Positions 7,342 to 15,813 of a stretch of 48,836 nt of DNA are shown one piece after another. Location of the stretch: positions 1-48,836 of the forward strand of contig DASUHM010000059.1 in the NCBI GenBank assembly GCA_036273515.1, in the 5' to 3' direction. This DNA comes from Gaiellales bacterium. Its GTDB lineage: Bacteria > Actinomycetota > Thermoleophilia > Gaiellales > JAICJC01. Both the position numbers and the translations under genes were made by a program. Position 1 is the first letter of the stretch. Each line of letters opens with the position of its first letter. Below the pieces are notes generated by a model that worked only from the letters and a program-made list of their open reading frames with translations, was not told where the DNA came from and made no database searches.

Positions 7342-9188
7342 CGCTCGACGGGCGCGATGACGTTGCGGGAGACGCGCCGCACGCGGCCCTCGCGCAGCGC
7401 CTCCTGCAGGGCCATCCGGAAGCGGCCCGGGCCCCAGTAGCGGGCACCGACGAGCTGCGCCAGATGGCGCCGCTCGGTGGGGCCGGTGCCGTCGAGCGTT
7501 CGCTCGATCGCCTCGATCTGCGGCTCGAGGCCGGCGGTGACGTCCGACGTCGACCCGGTGCCGGCCATCATGGGCGCGTAGAACGCGCCGCCCGGGCCGG
7601 GGCGGTAGCGGCGGCGGCCGGCCCGCTCCCACGCCTGCCGGCGCTGCGCCCGCTCGCGGATCCGACGATCGCGCTCGGCGGCCGCCCGGCGCGCCCTGGC
7701 CTCGTCGTCGTCCTCCTCGCCGGCCGTCGCCTCGCCGCCCTCGCCCTCGGCCGCCTCGGCGGTGATCGGGGTCGCGACGTCCTCGAGCGACTGCTGCTCG
7801 GCGCGCACGCCGAAGAAGATCTCGGCGATGCCGCCGACCGCCATCACGGCAGAGCCGATGTAGAACGCGGTGGCGACGTCGCCGCGCACCCCGGTGGCGA
7901 TCAGATGCGCGAACAGGAGCGGCCCGACGATGCCGCCCGCCGCCGTGCCGAGGGCGTAGAAGAACGCGATCGCGAGCGCGCGCGTCTCCATCGGGAAGAT
8001 CTCGCTCACCGTCAGGTAGGCGGCGCTGGCGCCGGCCGACGCGAGGAAGAACGTGACGACGATGCCGAGCTCGAACCACCACTCGGACGCGATCGTCCCG
8101 TTCGCGAAGAGGTACGCCAGGACGGCACCCGAGATCGCCGCCCCGAGGTACGTGATCGTGATCATCGGCTTGCGGCCGACGGTGTCGAAGAGCCGGCCGA
8201 GGACGAGCGGTCCAGCGAAGTTGCCCGCCGCGAAGATGATCAGGAACACCGGCACGAACGCGGCCGAGACGCCGAAGAACGTCGAGAACAGGATGCCCAG
8301 GTTGAAGGTGATGCCGTTGTAGATGAACGCCTGGCCGACGAAGAGGGCGAGACCGAGCACCGCGCGGCGCGGGTACCTGCCGAACCCGGTGCGGGCGATC
8401 TCGCGGAACGGGATCGTCTTGCGCTGCTCGACCTTGATGCTCTCGTCGGGCTCGTCCAGGTCCTGCCCGGTCTCGCGGGCCACGTCCTGCTCGATCTTCG
8501 ACACGATCGCCTCGGCTTCGTCCTCGCGGCCGTGGATGAAGAGCCAGCGTGGGCTCTCGGGGATGCTGCGTCGCACGAGCATGATCGCGAGGCCGAGCAC
8601 GGCGCCGACCCCGAAGCACAGCCGCCAGCCCACGTCGGTCGCGAAGACGGACGAGAGGAAGAAGATCGCCGCCGCCGATCCGGCCATCGCGCCGAACCAG
8701 TACGAGCCGTTGATGATCAGGTCGACCCGGCCCCGGACGCGGGCGGGGATCAGCTCGTCGATCGCCGAGTTGATGGCCGCGTACTCGCCGCCGATGCCCG
8801 CCCCGGTCAGGAAGCGGAAGAGATAGAAGTACCAGGCCGCGAACGCGAAGGCCGTCGCGACGGTGGCGAGGATGTAGACGGCCAGCGTGATCATGAAGAG
8901 CTTCTTGCGCCCGAACCGGTCGGTCAGCTGGCCGAAGAAGAGCGCCCCCAGGCAGGCGCCGGCGACATACATCGCCGCCGCCACGCCGATCTGGCCCGTC
9001 GTCAGCTCGATGCCGCTGCCCTTCACCGTCAGCTGGGTGGCGACCGAGCCGACCATCGTCACCTCGAGCCCGTCCAGCACCCAGACCGTGCCGAGGCCGA
9101 TCACGACCATCCAGTGGAACCGGGCCCATGGCAGGCGGTCGAGCCGGGCGGGGATGTTGGTCTCGAGCGTGTGTGCGTCGGCGCTCAT
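7338..9188 (-). CDS. MFS transporter, sugar-porter-like, with long C-terminal cytoplasmic extension
   Basis: A 616-residue major facilitator. Residues about 25-455 carry twelve membrane helices with family motifs GQLTDRFGRKKLFM, FRFLTGAGIGGEY, PESPRWL, LFDTVGRKP and SEIFPMETRALAIAF, as in metabolite:H+ symporters related to sugar porters. A charged central loop lies between helices 6 and 7. After helix 12 comes an unusual tail of about 150 residues: first acidic (EDVATPITAEAAEGEGGEA), then Arg-rich, then a possibly folded end (VGARYWGPGRFRMALQEALR). Substrate unknown. The start is ATG 9188; the gene is divergent from the small Cys protein at 9254. Confidence 0.9.
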   Translation of the reverse strand: MSADAHTLETNIPARLDRLPWARFHWMVVIGLGTVWVLDGLEVTMVGSVATQLTVKGSGIELTTGQIGVAAAMYVAGACLGALFFGQLTDRFGRKKLFMITLAVYILATVATAFAFAAWYFYLFRFLTGAGIGGEYAAINSAIDELIPARVRGRVDLIINGSYWFGAMAGSAAAIFFLSSVFATDVGWRLCFGVGAVLGLAIMLVRRSIPESPRWLFIHGREDEAEAIVSKIEQDVARETGQDLDEPDESIKVEQRKTIPFREIARTGFGRYPRRAVLGLALFVGQAFIYNGITFNLGILFSTFFGVSAAFVPVFLIIFAAGNFAGPLVLGRLFDTVGRKPMITITYLGAAISGAVLAYLFANGTIASEWWFELGIVVTFFLASAGASAAYLTVSEIFPMETRALAIAFFYALGTAAGGIVGPLLFAHLIATGVRGDVATAFYIGSAVMAVGGIAEIFFGVRAEQQSLEDVATPITAEAAEGEGGEATAGEEDDDEARARRAAAERDRRIRERAQRRQAWERAGRRRYRPGPGGAFYAPMMAGTGSTSDVTAGLEPQIEAIERTLDGTGPTERRHLAQLVGARYWGPGRFRMALQEALREGRVRRVSRNVIAPVER

Positions 9189-9253
9189 TCGGGCGGCTGG
9201 TACCCACCGATAGGCCGTGCATAACCGGCGCTCCGGGCGGGTATCTGCACCCG

Positions 9254-9496
9254 ATGCTCCGCTGCCGCCTGCTCGGCCATCGCTACCGGTTCACCGCCTC
9301 GGGGACCGAGATGCGGTGGACGTGTGGGCGCTGCTGCCACCCGGGGGGCGTCAAGCAGTACTCGACTCCGCAGGACGCGAGCCGCTTTGCGGCGGCCTTC
9401 GATCGCGAAGACCGGCAAGACCTGGGCCGGCGGGCGCCGCTGATCGGCCTCCTGCCGCTGCGGCTGGCGCGTATGCTGCGGCGCCGCCTGGCCTGA
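9254..9496 (+). CDS. Small conserved protein with a Cys pair
   Basis: An 80-residue basic protein beginning MLRCRLLGHRYRFTASG. The Cys-x2-Cys-Cys arrangement in RWTCGRCCHPGG suggests a small metal-binding or zinc-ribbon-like unit. The region AFDREDRQDLGRRAPLIGLL recurs, as I recall, in small uncharacterised proteins of soil actinobacteria. The ATG at 9254 is chosen because upstream codons are antisense to the MFS start. Function not recognised. It converges on the GH15 gene three bases downstream. Confidence 0.6.
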   Translation: MLRCRLLGHRYRFTASGTEMRWTCGRCCHPGGVKQYSTPQDASRFAAAFDREDRQDLGRRAPLIGLLPLRLARMLRRRLA

Positions 9497-9499
9497 TCG

Positions 9500-11365
9500 T
9501 CAGGCCCGCGGCCCGGTCACGTCGGCGAGGTCGGAGGAGTGGCGGGCCAGCGCGGATGCGGCGGCGATGTGGGAGAGGTGCGTGAGCGCCTGGGGGTAGT
9601 TGCCGAGCATGCGCTCGCTGCGCGGGTCGTACTCCTCGGAGAAGAGCCCGAGGTCGTTTGCGGTCGCCGTGGCGCGGTCGAACGCGGCCGCGGCGTCCTC
9701 GAGCCGGCCCTGCCCCGACAGGCACTCGGCCAGCCAGAACGTGCAGGCGACGAACGTCGCCTCGCGGCCGGGCAGGCCGTCGGAGGCCTTGTAGCGGCGC
9801 AGCAGCCCGCGCTCGTCGAGCTCGTCGACGACCGCGGCGACGGTCCCCACCATCCGCTCGTCCGCCACGTCGACGAACCCGGTGTTGGGGAGCAGGAGCA
9901 GCGCCGCGTCGATCTCGTCGGAGTCGAACGCGCGCCGGAAGGTGTTGCGGCGCCGGTCGTAGCCGTGGCGCTCGACCGCCCGCGCGATCCGGTCGCGCTC
10001 GCGCTTCCAGCGCCGCAGCGGGCCGCGGCGCATGCATTCGTCCGCCAGTGCCAGCGCGCGGTCGAGCGCCGCCCAGCACATCACCGTCGAATGGACGAAC
10101 CGCGCCGGCCGGTTGCGCAGCTCCCAGATGCCCGCGTCGGGCTCGCTCCAGCGTGCCGCCGCCGCGTCGGCCAGGTCGCAGATGAAGCGCCACATGTCGT
10201 CGTCGGGCGAGTGCCCGCGCCGGTGCCAGCGCCAGGCCAGCAGCGCCAGCTCGCCCAGGACGTCGTTCTGGCGCTGGAGGGCGGCGGCGTTCCCGATCCG
10301 CACCGGGGTCGAGCCGCGGTAGCCGGCCATGTCGACCTCGAACTCCATCAGCCGCCGCTCACCGCCCACCCCGTAGGCGATCTGGAGCTCGTCGACATGG
10401 CCGGCGGAGCTGCGCTGGATGAAACGGCGGAAAGAGTCCGCCTCCTCGTCGAACCCGAGCTCCGCCAGCGCCCGCGCCGCCAGCGTCGAGTCGCGGATCC
10501 AGGAGAAACGGTAGTCCCAGTTGCGGGTGCCGCCCTCGACCTCGGGCAGCGAGGTGGTCGCCGCCGCTGCGATCGCGCCGGTCTCGGCGTTCGAGAGCCC
10601 CTCGAGCACCATGGCCGAGAGGAGCACGGCGCGGTCGCGCGGCGCCCGGGACGTGAGGTGGGCATCGCGCAGCCAGCGCCGCCACCAGGTCGTCGTCTGG
10701 CGGACCCGTGCCTCGAGACGGCCGGCGTCGAGCTCGTCGATGCCGCCGTCGAGCCGGTGCGGCCGCAGGTACCGCACCGAGAACCAGGCCCGGTCGCCCG
10801 CGGCCAGCGAGAACGTGCCGTGCACGGCGTGCTCGGCCTCCTCGAGCTCGACGTCCGACCAGATCACGATCGCGTCGTCTCCGCCGATGGCCACGTGCCG
10901 GTCGGGGGCGTCGCGGCGCACCCACGGCCGCACCTCGCCGTAGTCGAACCGGGGCACGATCTCGACGCTCATCCGTACGCTCCCCCGCCTGCCCTCGACG
11001 AGGCGGATCAGGTGCCCATCGCCGTCGGCGCCCCCGTCCCGCCGCAGCGCCAGCAGGTCCGTCACCTCGACCTCGCCGGAGCGCGTGCGCATGGTCGTCC
11101 GCAGGACGAGCGTGTCCTCCACGTACTCGCGGTCGATCTCGTGGTCGGCGGTGGGCCGGATCGACATGTGCCCGCCGCGCTCCGCGTCGAGGAGCCTCCC
11201 GAACGTGCTCGACGCGTCGATCCGCGGCACGCACCACCAGTCGACGCTGCCCGACCGGCTGACCAGGCAGGCGGTGCGGCGGTCGCTCAGGAACGCGTAG
11301 TCGGCGATCGCGGCGTGGGAGTCCTCGGTTCCGGGGTCCGCCGCGCGCCGGCGCCGTCCGCTCAT
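9500..11365 (-). CDS. Glycoside hydrolase family 15 protein (glucoamylase or trehalase type)
   Basis: A 621-residue cytoplasmic enzyme with an N-terminal beta-domain (AIADYAFLSDRRTACLVSRS then WWCVPRIDASSTFGRLLD) and a C-terminal alpha6/alpha6 barrel. Catalytic-barrel signatures are TRNWDYRFSWIRDSTL, GIWELRNRPARFVHSTVMCW and LGLFSEEYDPRSERMLGNYP, the last carrying the catalytic acid/base region. Actinobacterial relatives hydrolyse trehalose or alpha-glucans; which applies here cannot be told. The ATG at 11365 overlaps the stop of the damaged SDR gene (ATGA), so they were once translationally coupled. Confidence 0.92.
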   Translation of the reverse strand: MSGRRRRAADPGTEDSHAAIADYAFLSDRRTACLVSRSGSVDWWCVPRIDASSTFGRLLDAERGGHMSIRPTADHEIDREYVEDTLVLRTTMRTRSGEVEVTDLLALRRDGGADGDGHLIRLVEGRRGSVRMSVEIVPRFDYGEVRPWVRRDAPDRHVAIGGDDAIVIWSDVELEEAEHAVHGTFSLAAGDRAWFSVRYLRPHRLDGGIDELDAGRLEARVRQTTTWWRRWLRDAHLTSRAPRDRAVLLSAMVLEGLSNAETGAIAAAATTSLPEVEGGTRNWDYRFSWIRDSTLAARALAELGFDEEADSFRRFIQRSSAGHVDELQIAYGVGGERRLMEFEVDMAGYRGSTPVRIGNAAALQRQNDVLGELALLAWRWHRRGHSPDDDMWRFICDLADAAAARWSEPDAGIWELRNRPARFVHSTVMCWAALDRALALADECMRRGPLRRWKRERDRIARAVERHGYDRRRNTFRRAFDSDEIDAALLLLPNTGFVDVADERMVGTVAAVVDELDERGLLRRYKASDGLPGREATFVACTFWLAECLSGQGRLEDAAAAFDRATATANDLGLFSEEYDPRSERMLGNYPQALTHLSHIAAASALARHSSDLADVTGPRA

Positions 11366-12209
11366 CTGCGCCGCGCGAGCCACGTGGCGGCCGCTGCGCC
11401 GGCGCCCGCCGCCGCGGCGGTGGCCAGGTGGCGGTGCGTCACGAACCAGGTCTCGGCGTCGCCGTCGCTGGCCTCCGCATCGAAGCGGCCGTGCATGCCG
11501 TTGTCGCAGTCGGCGTCGACCGGCTCGAGCAGGTTGTCGGGGCGGCCGTTGTCGTCCGGCTCCGACGTCAGCTGCGCGGAGTAACCGGTCCGGGCCAGGG
11601 AGCGGTCGGCCGCGGCCGAGGCAAGCTTGTCGCCGACGATCGCGAGCACTGTCGAGCGGCCGACGTAGACCTCCTTGCGGTGGTGCTCGGACGCCCACAC
11701 GATCGCGCGGGCGGCCACCTCCGGCTGGAAGATCGGCGGCACCGGCTGCGGCCGCTTGTCCATCCTGTCGCGGCTCCAGCCGAACTGGGGCGTGTTCAGC
11801 GCCGGCACCTGCACCATCCTCAGGTGCACGGGGCTGCGCTCGTGCAGGAGCTCGCAGCGCACGGCCTCGGTGAACCCCTGGATGGCGTGCTTGCGCCGCA
11901 GGAGGGCGACTGCAGCATGGTGCCGTGAACGGTGCCGAGGTAGGTGACCTCGGTCGAGCGCCGGAACTCCTCGGCGGTGATCTCGTGCAGCCGCGCGAAG
12001 ACGGTCGCCATCGCGTTGTCCACCCACACGTCGATCGGGCCGATCCGCTCCTCGACCGCGGCGGCGGCCTGCTCCACGGCGTCCGCGTCGGCGACGTCGG
12101 TCTGGACGCGTGCCAGCAAGCCCACCCGGTCGCCACGGGAGGCGAACGCGACCGCTGCGGCGCGGCCGACACCCGCCGATGCCCCGGTGACGACGACCGT
12201 CCGACTCAT
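11362..12209 (-). pseudogene. Short-chain dehydrogenase/reductase, frameshifted and internally deleted
   Basis: The N-terminal frame (12209 down to about 11890) begins SRTVVVTGASAGVGRAAAVA with the TGxxxGxG cofactor motif. The rest (KHAIQGFTEAVRCELLHERS, then a C-terminal segment with a membrane helix) is in another frame down to 11362. Two blocks of about 25 residues expected in this SDR family are missing. One lies between GLLAR and VQTDVADA. The other lies between GTVHGTM and LQS and would carry the catalytic Ser. The expected YCGAK active-site block reads as SCGA with one base lost, so Tyr is also gone. Either a decaying gene or local sequence error. Confidence 0.75.
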
Positions 12210-12316
12210 CGCAGCTCGATCTACCCTGGAGCGGGACGCGGGTAAACGTCCGGCGAACGGGTTTGGGCGGTCCGACCGCCTGGGAATCCCTCCCGAACCC
12301 CGATCGGAGGTCGACG

Positions 12317-12580
12317 ATGAGTGGTCCCGAGCAGCCCGCTGAGCCCGAGCAGCCCGCTGAGCCCGAGCCCGCCACGCAGCCCGACGGCGAGCCCACCCGC
12401 TACGCCCCCACAGACTCCATGGCTCGCCATGAGGGCGTCGAGGGCCACGACGACCAGCGCGACCGCCACATCCGCGAGGTGAGCGCCGAGCTGAACCGCC
12501 GCTCGGACTTCATCCAGGAGCTCCGTGAGCACGCGGAGAAGCACCGCAACCGGGTGCCACCCCCTGATCGGTCCGGCTGA
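12317..12580 (+). CDS. Small Pro/Glu-rich hypothetical protein
   Basis: An 87-residue protein starting at ATG 12317 behind CGGAGG. The N-terminal third holds a tandem repeat of EQPAEP and is probably disordered. The remainder, HIREVSAELNRRSDFIQELR, is highly charged and helical. No recognised domain. The coding potential rests on the ribosome-binding site, the length and the conserved-looking helical end. It converges on the polyamine-type binding protein gene 7 bases away. Confidence 0.55.
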   Translation: MSGPEQPAEPEQPAEPEPATQPDGEPTRYAPTDSMARHEGVEGHDDQRDRHIREVSAELNRRSDFIQELREHAEKHRNRVPPPDRSG

Positions 12581-12587
12581 GGCCCGG

Positions 12588-13694
12588 CTACGCGGCTTTG
12601 AACTCGCCCCAGATGGCCGTGCGCTTGTTCAGGCCCTCCGGGGTGGTGTAGAGGATCTCGTAGTTGTCGAGGATCCGCGGGCCGAAGACGACCAGCGGGT
12701 CCTTGGCCGTCTCGCCGACGAGCGGGAACGACGCCGGCGTGCCGACCTCGTACTGGACGTACTCCATCTCGCGCGCGTTCACGGCCGGCTCGAGCATGTA
12801 GTTGATCCAGGCGTGAGCGGCGACCGGGTCGGGCGCGTAGGCCGAGATGGCCCAGTTGTCGATCCAGATCTCGGAGCGGCCGTCGGGCGCGATCACCTTG
12901 ATGTCGCCCTGGGCCTTGCGGGCGTCGCGGATGCGGATGCCGTCGCCGGAGTACGTGATGCCGAGGTCGATCTTCCCGGCGATGAAGTCGTCCAGGTAGA
13001 CCTCGTTGATCGTGCTCACGTTCGGCCGCACCTTCAGCAGCAGGTCGCGAGCGGCGTTCAGCTCCTTGTCGCTCTTCGTGTTCATCGAGTAGCCGAGCGC
13101 GTTCAGGGCCACGCCGATCACCTCGGCCGGGCTCTCGATGAAGTTCACCGTCAGGCCCTTCGCGGTGGGCAGGAAGTCGAAGAAGTCCTTCCAGGTGCGC
13201 AGGTCGGCCTTGATCTTGTCGGTCTTGATCGTGAAGCCGGTGATCCCGGTGTCCTTCATCACGGAGTACTTGTTGCCGGGGTCGTAGGACAGCGTGCGCC
13301 AGTGCGGCGCCAGGTTCTTCAGGTTCGGGATCAGGCTGTGGTCGAGCGGCATCAGGAGACCGAGGGTCTTCTCGATCCGGACGTGGTCGGCGTCGGGGAC
13401 GATGATGTCGTAGACCGCCTGGCCCTTCGTCGTCTGGAGCTTCGTGAGGAGCTCCTCGTTCGACGTGTAGTTGGACTCCTTGAACGCGACGCCGTACTTC
13501 TGCGTGAACTCCTTCGCGTTCTTCGGGTCGTGGTACTGAGCCCAGTTGTAGAAGAGGAGCTGGTTCTCGATCTTCTTCTTGTCCAGGGCCGAGCCCGCGA
13601 TGGAGGGGGCGCTGCCGCCGCCGCCGGTGGAGCCGCCGCACGCGGCCGTCGCGATCGCGAGCGCGCCGGCGCCGAGCAGCTCGCGCCGGTTCAG
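12588..13694 (-). CDS. Spermidine/putrescine-type ABC substrate-binding lipoprotein (PotD-like)
   Basis: Extracellular binding protein of about 368 residues. The N-terminal region NRRELLGAGALAIATAACGG is a twin-Arg-like lipoprotein signal with lipobox Cys. The mature part has LLFYNWAQYHDPKNAKEFTQ, GQAVYDIIVPDADHV, YSGDGIRIRDAR and the DNWAISAYAPDPVAAHAWIN segment typical of PotD. No ATG, GTG or TTG exists in frame between an upstream stop and the signal peptide, so the start is uncertain; CTG at 13694 would give a signal of normal size. No permease or ATPase gene is adjacent, so it is an orphan. It is divergent from the XRE-cupin regulator. Confidence 0.82.
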   Translation of the reverse strand: MNRRELLGAGALAIATAACGGSTGGGGSAPSIAGSALDKKKIENQLLFYNWAQYHDPKNAKEFTQKYGVAFKESNYTSNEELLTKLQTTKGQAVYDIIVPDADHVRIEKTLGLLMPLDHSLIPNLKNLAPHWRTLSYDPGNKYSVMKDTGITGFTIKTDKIKADLRTWKDFFDFLPTAKGLTVNFIESPAEVIGVALNALGYSMNTKSDKELNAARDLLLKVRPNVSTINEVYLDDFIAGKIDLGITYSGDGIRIRDARKAQGDIKVIAPDGRSEIWIDNWAISAYAPDPVAAHAWINYMLEPAVNAREMEYVQYEVGTPASFPLVGETAKDPLVVFGPRILDNYEILYTTPEGLNKRTAIWGEFKAA

Positions 13695-13765
13695 GACGCC
13701 GAGGCGCCGGCCATCACGGGTGTCGTCCGCCTTTGCGATTGCGTAGAGATACAGGAAAGTTGCGC

Positions 13766-14383
13766 ATGAGTCAACGGCCTGGTATTCCAGATGGAGTGAC
13801 CATCACCAATGGAATGTCCGTCCGCCTCGGCGGCCGCCTGCGCCACGCCCGCGAACAGCGCCAGCTCTCGCTGGGCGACGTGTCCGAGCGCACGGGCCTT
13901 TCCCGCGGCTTCCTCTCCCGGGTCGAGCGCGACCAGACCAGCCCGTCGGTGGCCTCGCTCGTGGCCGTGTGCGAGGCGATCTCGCTCCCGCTCGAGCGCC
14001 TCTTCGCGACGCCGAGCTTCACGGTCGTGCGCGCCGCCGACCGGCCGAAGGCGGCCCTGCCCGGCGCGGCCGTGGTCGACACGCTGATCACGCCGCCGCA
14101 CGAGCCGCACGTCACCGTCGTCGAGACGCTGGCGGCCCCGGGCGGGTCGGGGGGTGACGGCTACTACACGATCCCGAGCGAGTGCGAGGTCTGCTACGTC
14201 CTCGAGGGCACGATCGAGCTCGAGATCGACCGCGAGGTGTTCGCCCTCGCCCGCGGCGACGCGGTCACCTTCGGCGCGACCGTCCCGCACACGTGGCGCA
14301 ACACGTCCGCCGCCGAGGCGCGGGTTGTCTGGGTGATCGCCCCGGCGCTGCCCGATCCGCGTGGGCAGGCGGTCGTCCCCTAA
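13766..14383 (+). CDS. XRE-family regulator with C-terminal cupin domain (PuuR-like)
   Basis: A 205-residue regulator: helix-turn-helix at about residues 18-72 (LGDVSERTGLSRGFLSRVER, then SPSVASLVAVCEA) and a small cupin at about 115-195 with SECEVCYVLEGTIELEIDRE and a GDAVTFGATVPHTWRN second cupin motif. Proteins of this architecture (PuuR, SutR) sense small metabolites; PuuR controls polyamine use. That fits the divergent PotD-like gene, which is inferred to be a target. The ATG at 13766 follows AGGAAAG with good spacing. Confidence 0.9.
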   Translation: MSQRPGIPDGVTITNGMSVRLGGRLRHAREQRQLSLGDVSERTGLSRGFLSRVERDQTSPSVASLVAVCEAISLPLERLFATPSFTVVRAADRPKAALPGAAVVDTLITPPHEPHVTVVETLAAPGGSGGDGYYTIPSECEVCYVLEGTIELEIDREVFALARGDAVTFGATVPHTWRNTSAAEARVVWVIAPALPDPRGQAVVP

Positions 14384-14471
14384 CCGGTTCAGGGTAGGCA
14401 GCCCATCCTCGGAACGTCGTAATCGTGCTCCTGGCGCCGAATTTCGGCGTCGTGGCGTCGATGACGGAGTC

Positions 14472-14897
14472 ATGAGCGAAACCCAGCAACTCGTCATCTT
14501 CTCCCTCGCCCGCGAGGAGTACGCCCTGCCGATCACGCGGGTTCAGGAGATCATCCGCTACACGGAGCCGCGCAGCGTCGCGTCGTCGTCCCCGTGGATC
14601 CGCGGCGTCATCAACCTGCGCGGCAAGATCGTCCCGGTCTGCGACCTGGCCATGCGCCTCGGCCTCAGCCACCAGCACTCCGACAGCGCCAAGATCGCCG
14701 TCGTCGAGACCCGGGGCGGCACCGCCGGCGTGGTCGTCGACAGCGTCGAGGAGGTGCTGACGGTCTCCGCCGACCAGATCGAGGCGGTCGGGAGTGCCGA
14801 CTCCGACTATGTCGACGGCGTCGCCAAGCTCGACCAGCGCCTGCCGATCCTCCTGAACCCCGACGGCCTTCTCGCCGGTATCACGCTCGCAGTCTGA
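14472..14897 (+). CDS. cheW: CheW-type chemotaxis scaffold protein, orphan
   Basis: A 141-residue single-domain CheW protein: QQLVIFSLAREEYALPITRV, VQEIIRY, then the strongly conserved SPWIRGVINLRGKIVPVCDL and SVEEVLTVSADQIEAV. CheW couples chemoreceptors to the CheA kinase at the membrane array. No receptor, CheA or flagellar gene lies in the window, so its partners must be elsewhere. The ATG at 14472 is preceded by a GGAG-like site. Its stop codon is part of a perfect 31-base palindrome. Confidence 0.92.
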   Translation: MSETQQLVIFSLAREEYALPITRVQEIIRYTEPRSVASSSPWIRGVINLRGKIVPVCDLAMRLGLSHQHSDSAKIAVVETRGGTAGVVVDSVEEVLTVSADQIEAVGSADSDYVDGVAKLDQRLPILLNPDGLLAGITLAV

Positions 14898-14925
14898 ATA
14901 CACGGGGTCAGACCCCGTGTATTCA
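14895..14925. repeat. GGGGTCAGACCCC palindromic element, copy 1
   Basis: Perfect inverted repeat of 15-base arms around a single central A (left arm TGAATACACGGGGTC, right arm its complement). The TGA stop of cheW is its first three bases. It can act as a transcription terminator hairpin, but the same core recurs at three other places in the window, so it is a repeat family resembling REP sequences. Confidence 0.8.
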
Positions 14926-14961
14926 CGGAAGGCGGTGCGGGGCCGGTAGTACCCTTCGCCC

Positions 14962-15813
14962 GTGATGCGCGCGTGCGACGTTCGAGCTCGAGTGGACGCC
15001 GCGGTCGCGCAGGGGCGGATGGGCGACCGGCTGTGGCTGTACGCCACGTACCACTGCAACCTGCGCTGCTCCTACTGCCTCACCGAGAGCGGCCCCCGCA
15101 TCCGCCGCCGCCGCCAGCTCGGCGGCGAGGACATGCTGCGGGCGGTGCGCGAGGCGGCGCCGCTCGGCCTGCGCCGCGCCGGCCTGACGGGCGGCGAGGC
15201 GTTCATGCTGCCGGACATGCCGGCCGTGCTGGCCGAGATGGCCGCGGTCGTGCCGACGACCGCGCTCACGAACGCGACGCTCTTCACCGACCGCCTGCTC
15301 GGCCGGATGGAACCGCTGGCCGGGAACGACGGCTTCTCGCTGCAGGTGTCGCTCGACTCGGCCGAGGCGGACCACAACGACCGCCTGCGCGGGCCGCGCA
15401 ATTTCGCCCGCGTGTGTGATGCCGTCCCCGCCCTGCGCGAGCGCGGCATCCGGGTGCGGATCGCGACGACGGTCGACGACCAGACGCCGTCCGACCTGGC
15501 CCGGCTGTGCGAGCTTCACCGCGGGTGGGGCATCCCGGACTCCGACCACGTCATCCGGCCGGTCGTCCGGCGCGGCCGGGCGGCCGTGCGCGGGATGGGC
15601 GTCGAGCCGGCCGCCGGCGACATCCTGCCCGAGCTCACCATCACCTCCGAGGGCGCCTTCCTGGATCCGTTTGCGCCGACCGTCCGGCGCGGCGTCACGG
15701 ACGTCGACCGGCGGGTGAGCACCGAGACGGCGCCGATGATCGCAGCGGTCGAGGCGTTCCTGGCCGCCGTCGCCGCCCGGCCGGGGGCCGACGCCGAGAG
15801 GAACATCCGGTGA
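14962..15813 (+). CDS. Radical SAM protein (283 aa), substrate unknown
   Basis: Contains the radical SAM iron-sulfur motif CNLRCSYC (Cys32, Cys36, Cys39) after WLYATYH, and a TGGEAF motif (GGE at 77-79) for S-adenosylmethionine binding. The half-barrel continues through SLQVSLDSAEADHNDRLRGP and VRIATTVDDQT. No SPASM or other C-terminal Cys cluster is seen, so it is a minimal enzyme. GTG 14962 is taken as start, with the ATG codon directly after. Its stop overlaps the GTG of the glycosyltransferase-like gene. Neighbours recall the TIGR04282/04283 context sometimes called arsenosugar synthesis, but nothing arsenic-specific is visible. Confidence 0.88.
   Translation: MMRACDVRARVDAAVAQGRMGDRLWLYATYHCNLRCSYCLTESGPRIRRRRQLGGEDMLRAVREAAPLGLRRAGLTGGEAFMLPDMPAVLAEMAAVVPTTALTNATLFTDRLLGRMEPLAGNDGFSLQVSLDSAEADHNDRLRGPRNFARVCDAVPALRERGIRVRIATTVDDQTPSDLARLCELHRGWGIPDSDHVIRPVVRRGRAAVRGMGVEPAAGDILPELTITSEGAFLDPFAPTVRRGVTDVDRRVSTETAPMIAAVEAFLAAVAARPGADAERNIR

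Noticed and set aside
7464-9224. A 586-codon open frame on the plus strand opposite the MFS gene
   Set aside because: It is a GC-rich antisense shadow: Arg/Asp/His-rich translation with no motif, whereas the minus strand gives a complete transporter.
9500-12172. A fused SDR-GH15 protein of 890 codons
   Set aside because: The extra 270 codons are out-of-frame SDR sequence. The GH15 start at 11365 has the usual ATGA overlap and family-typical N-terminus.
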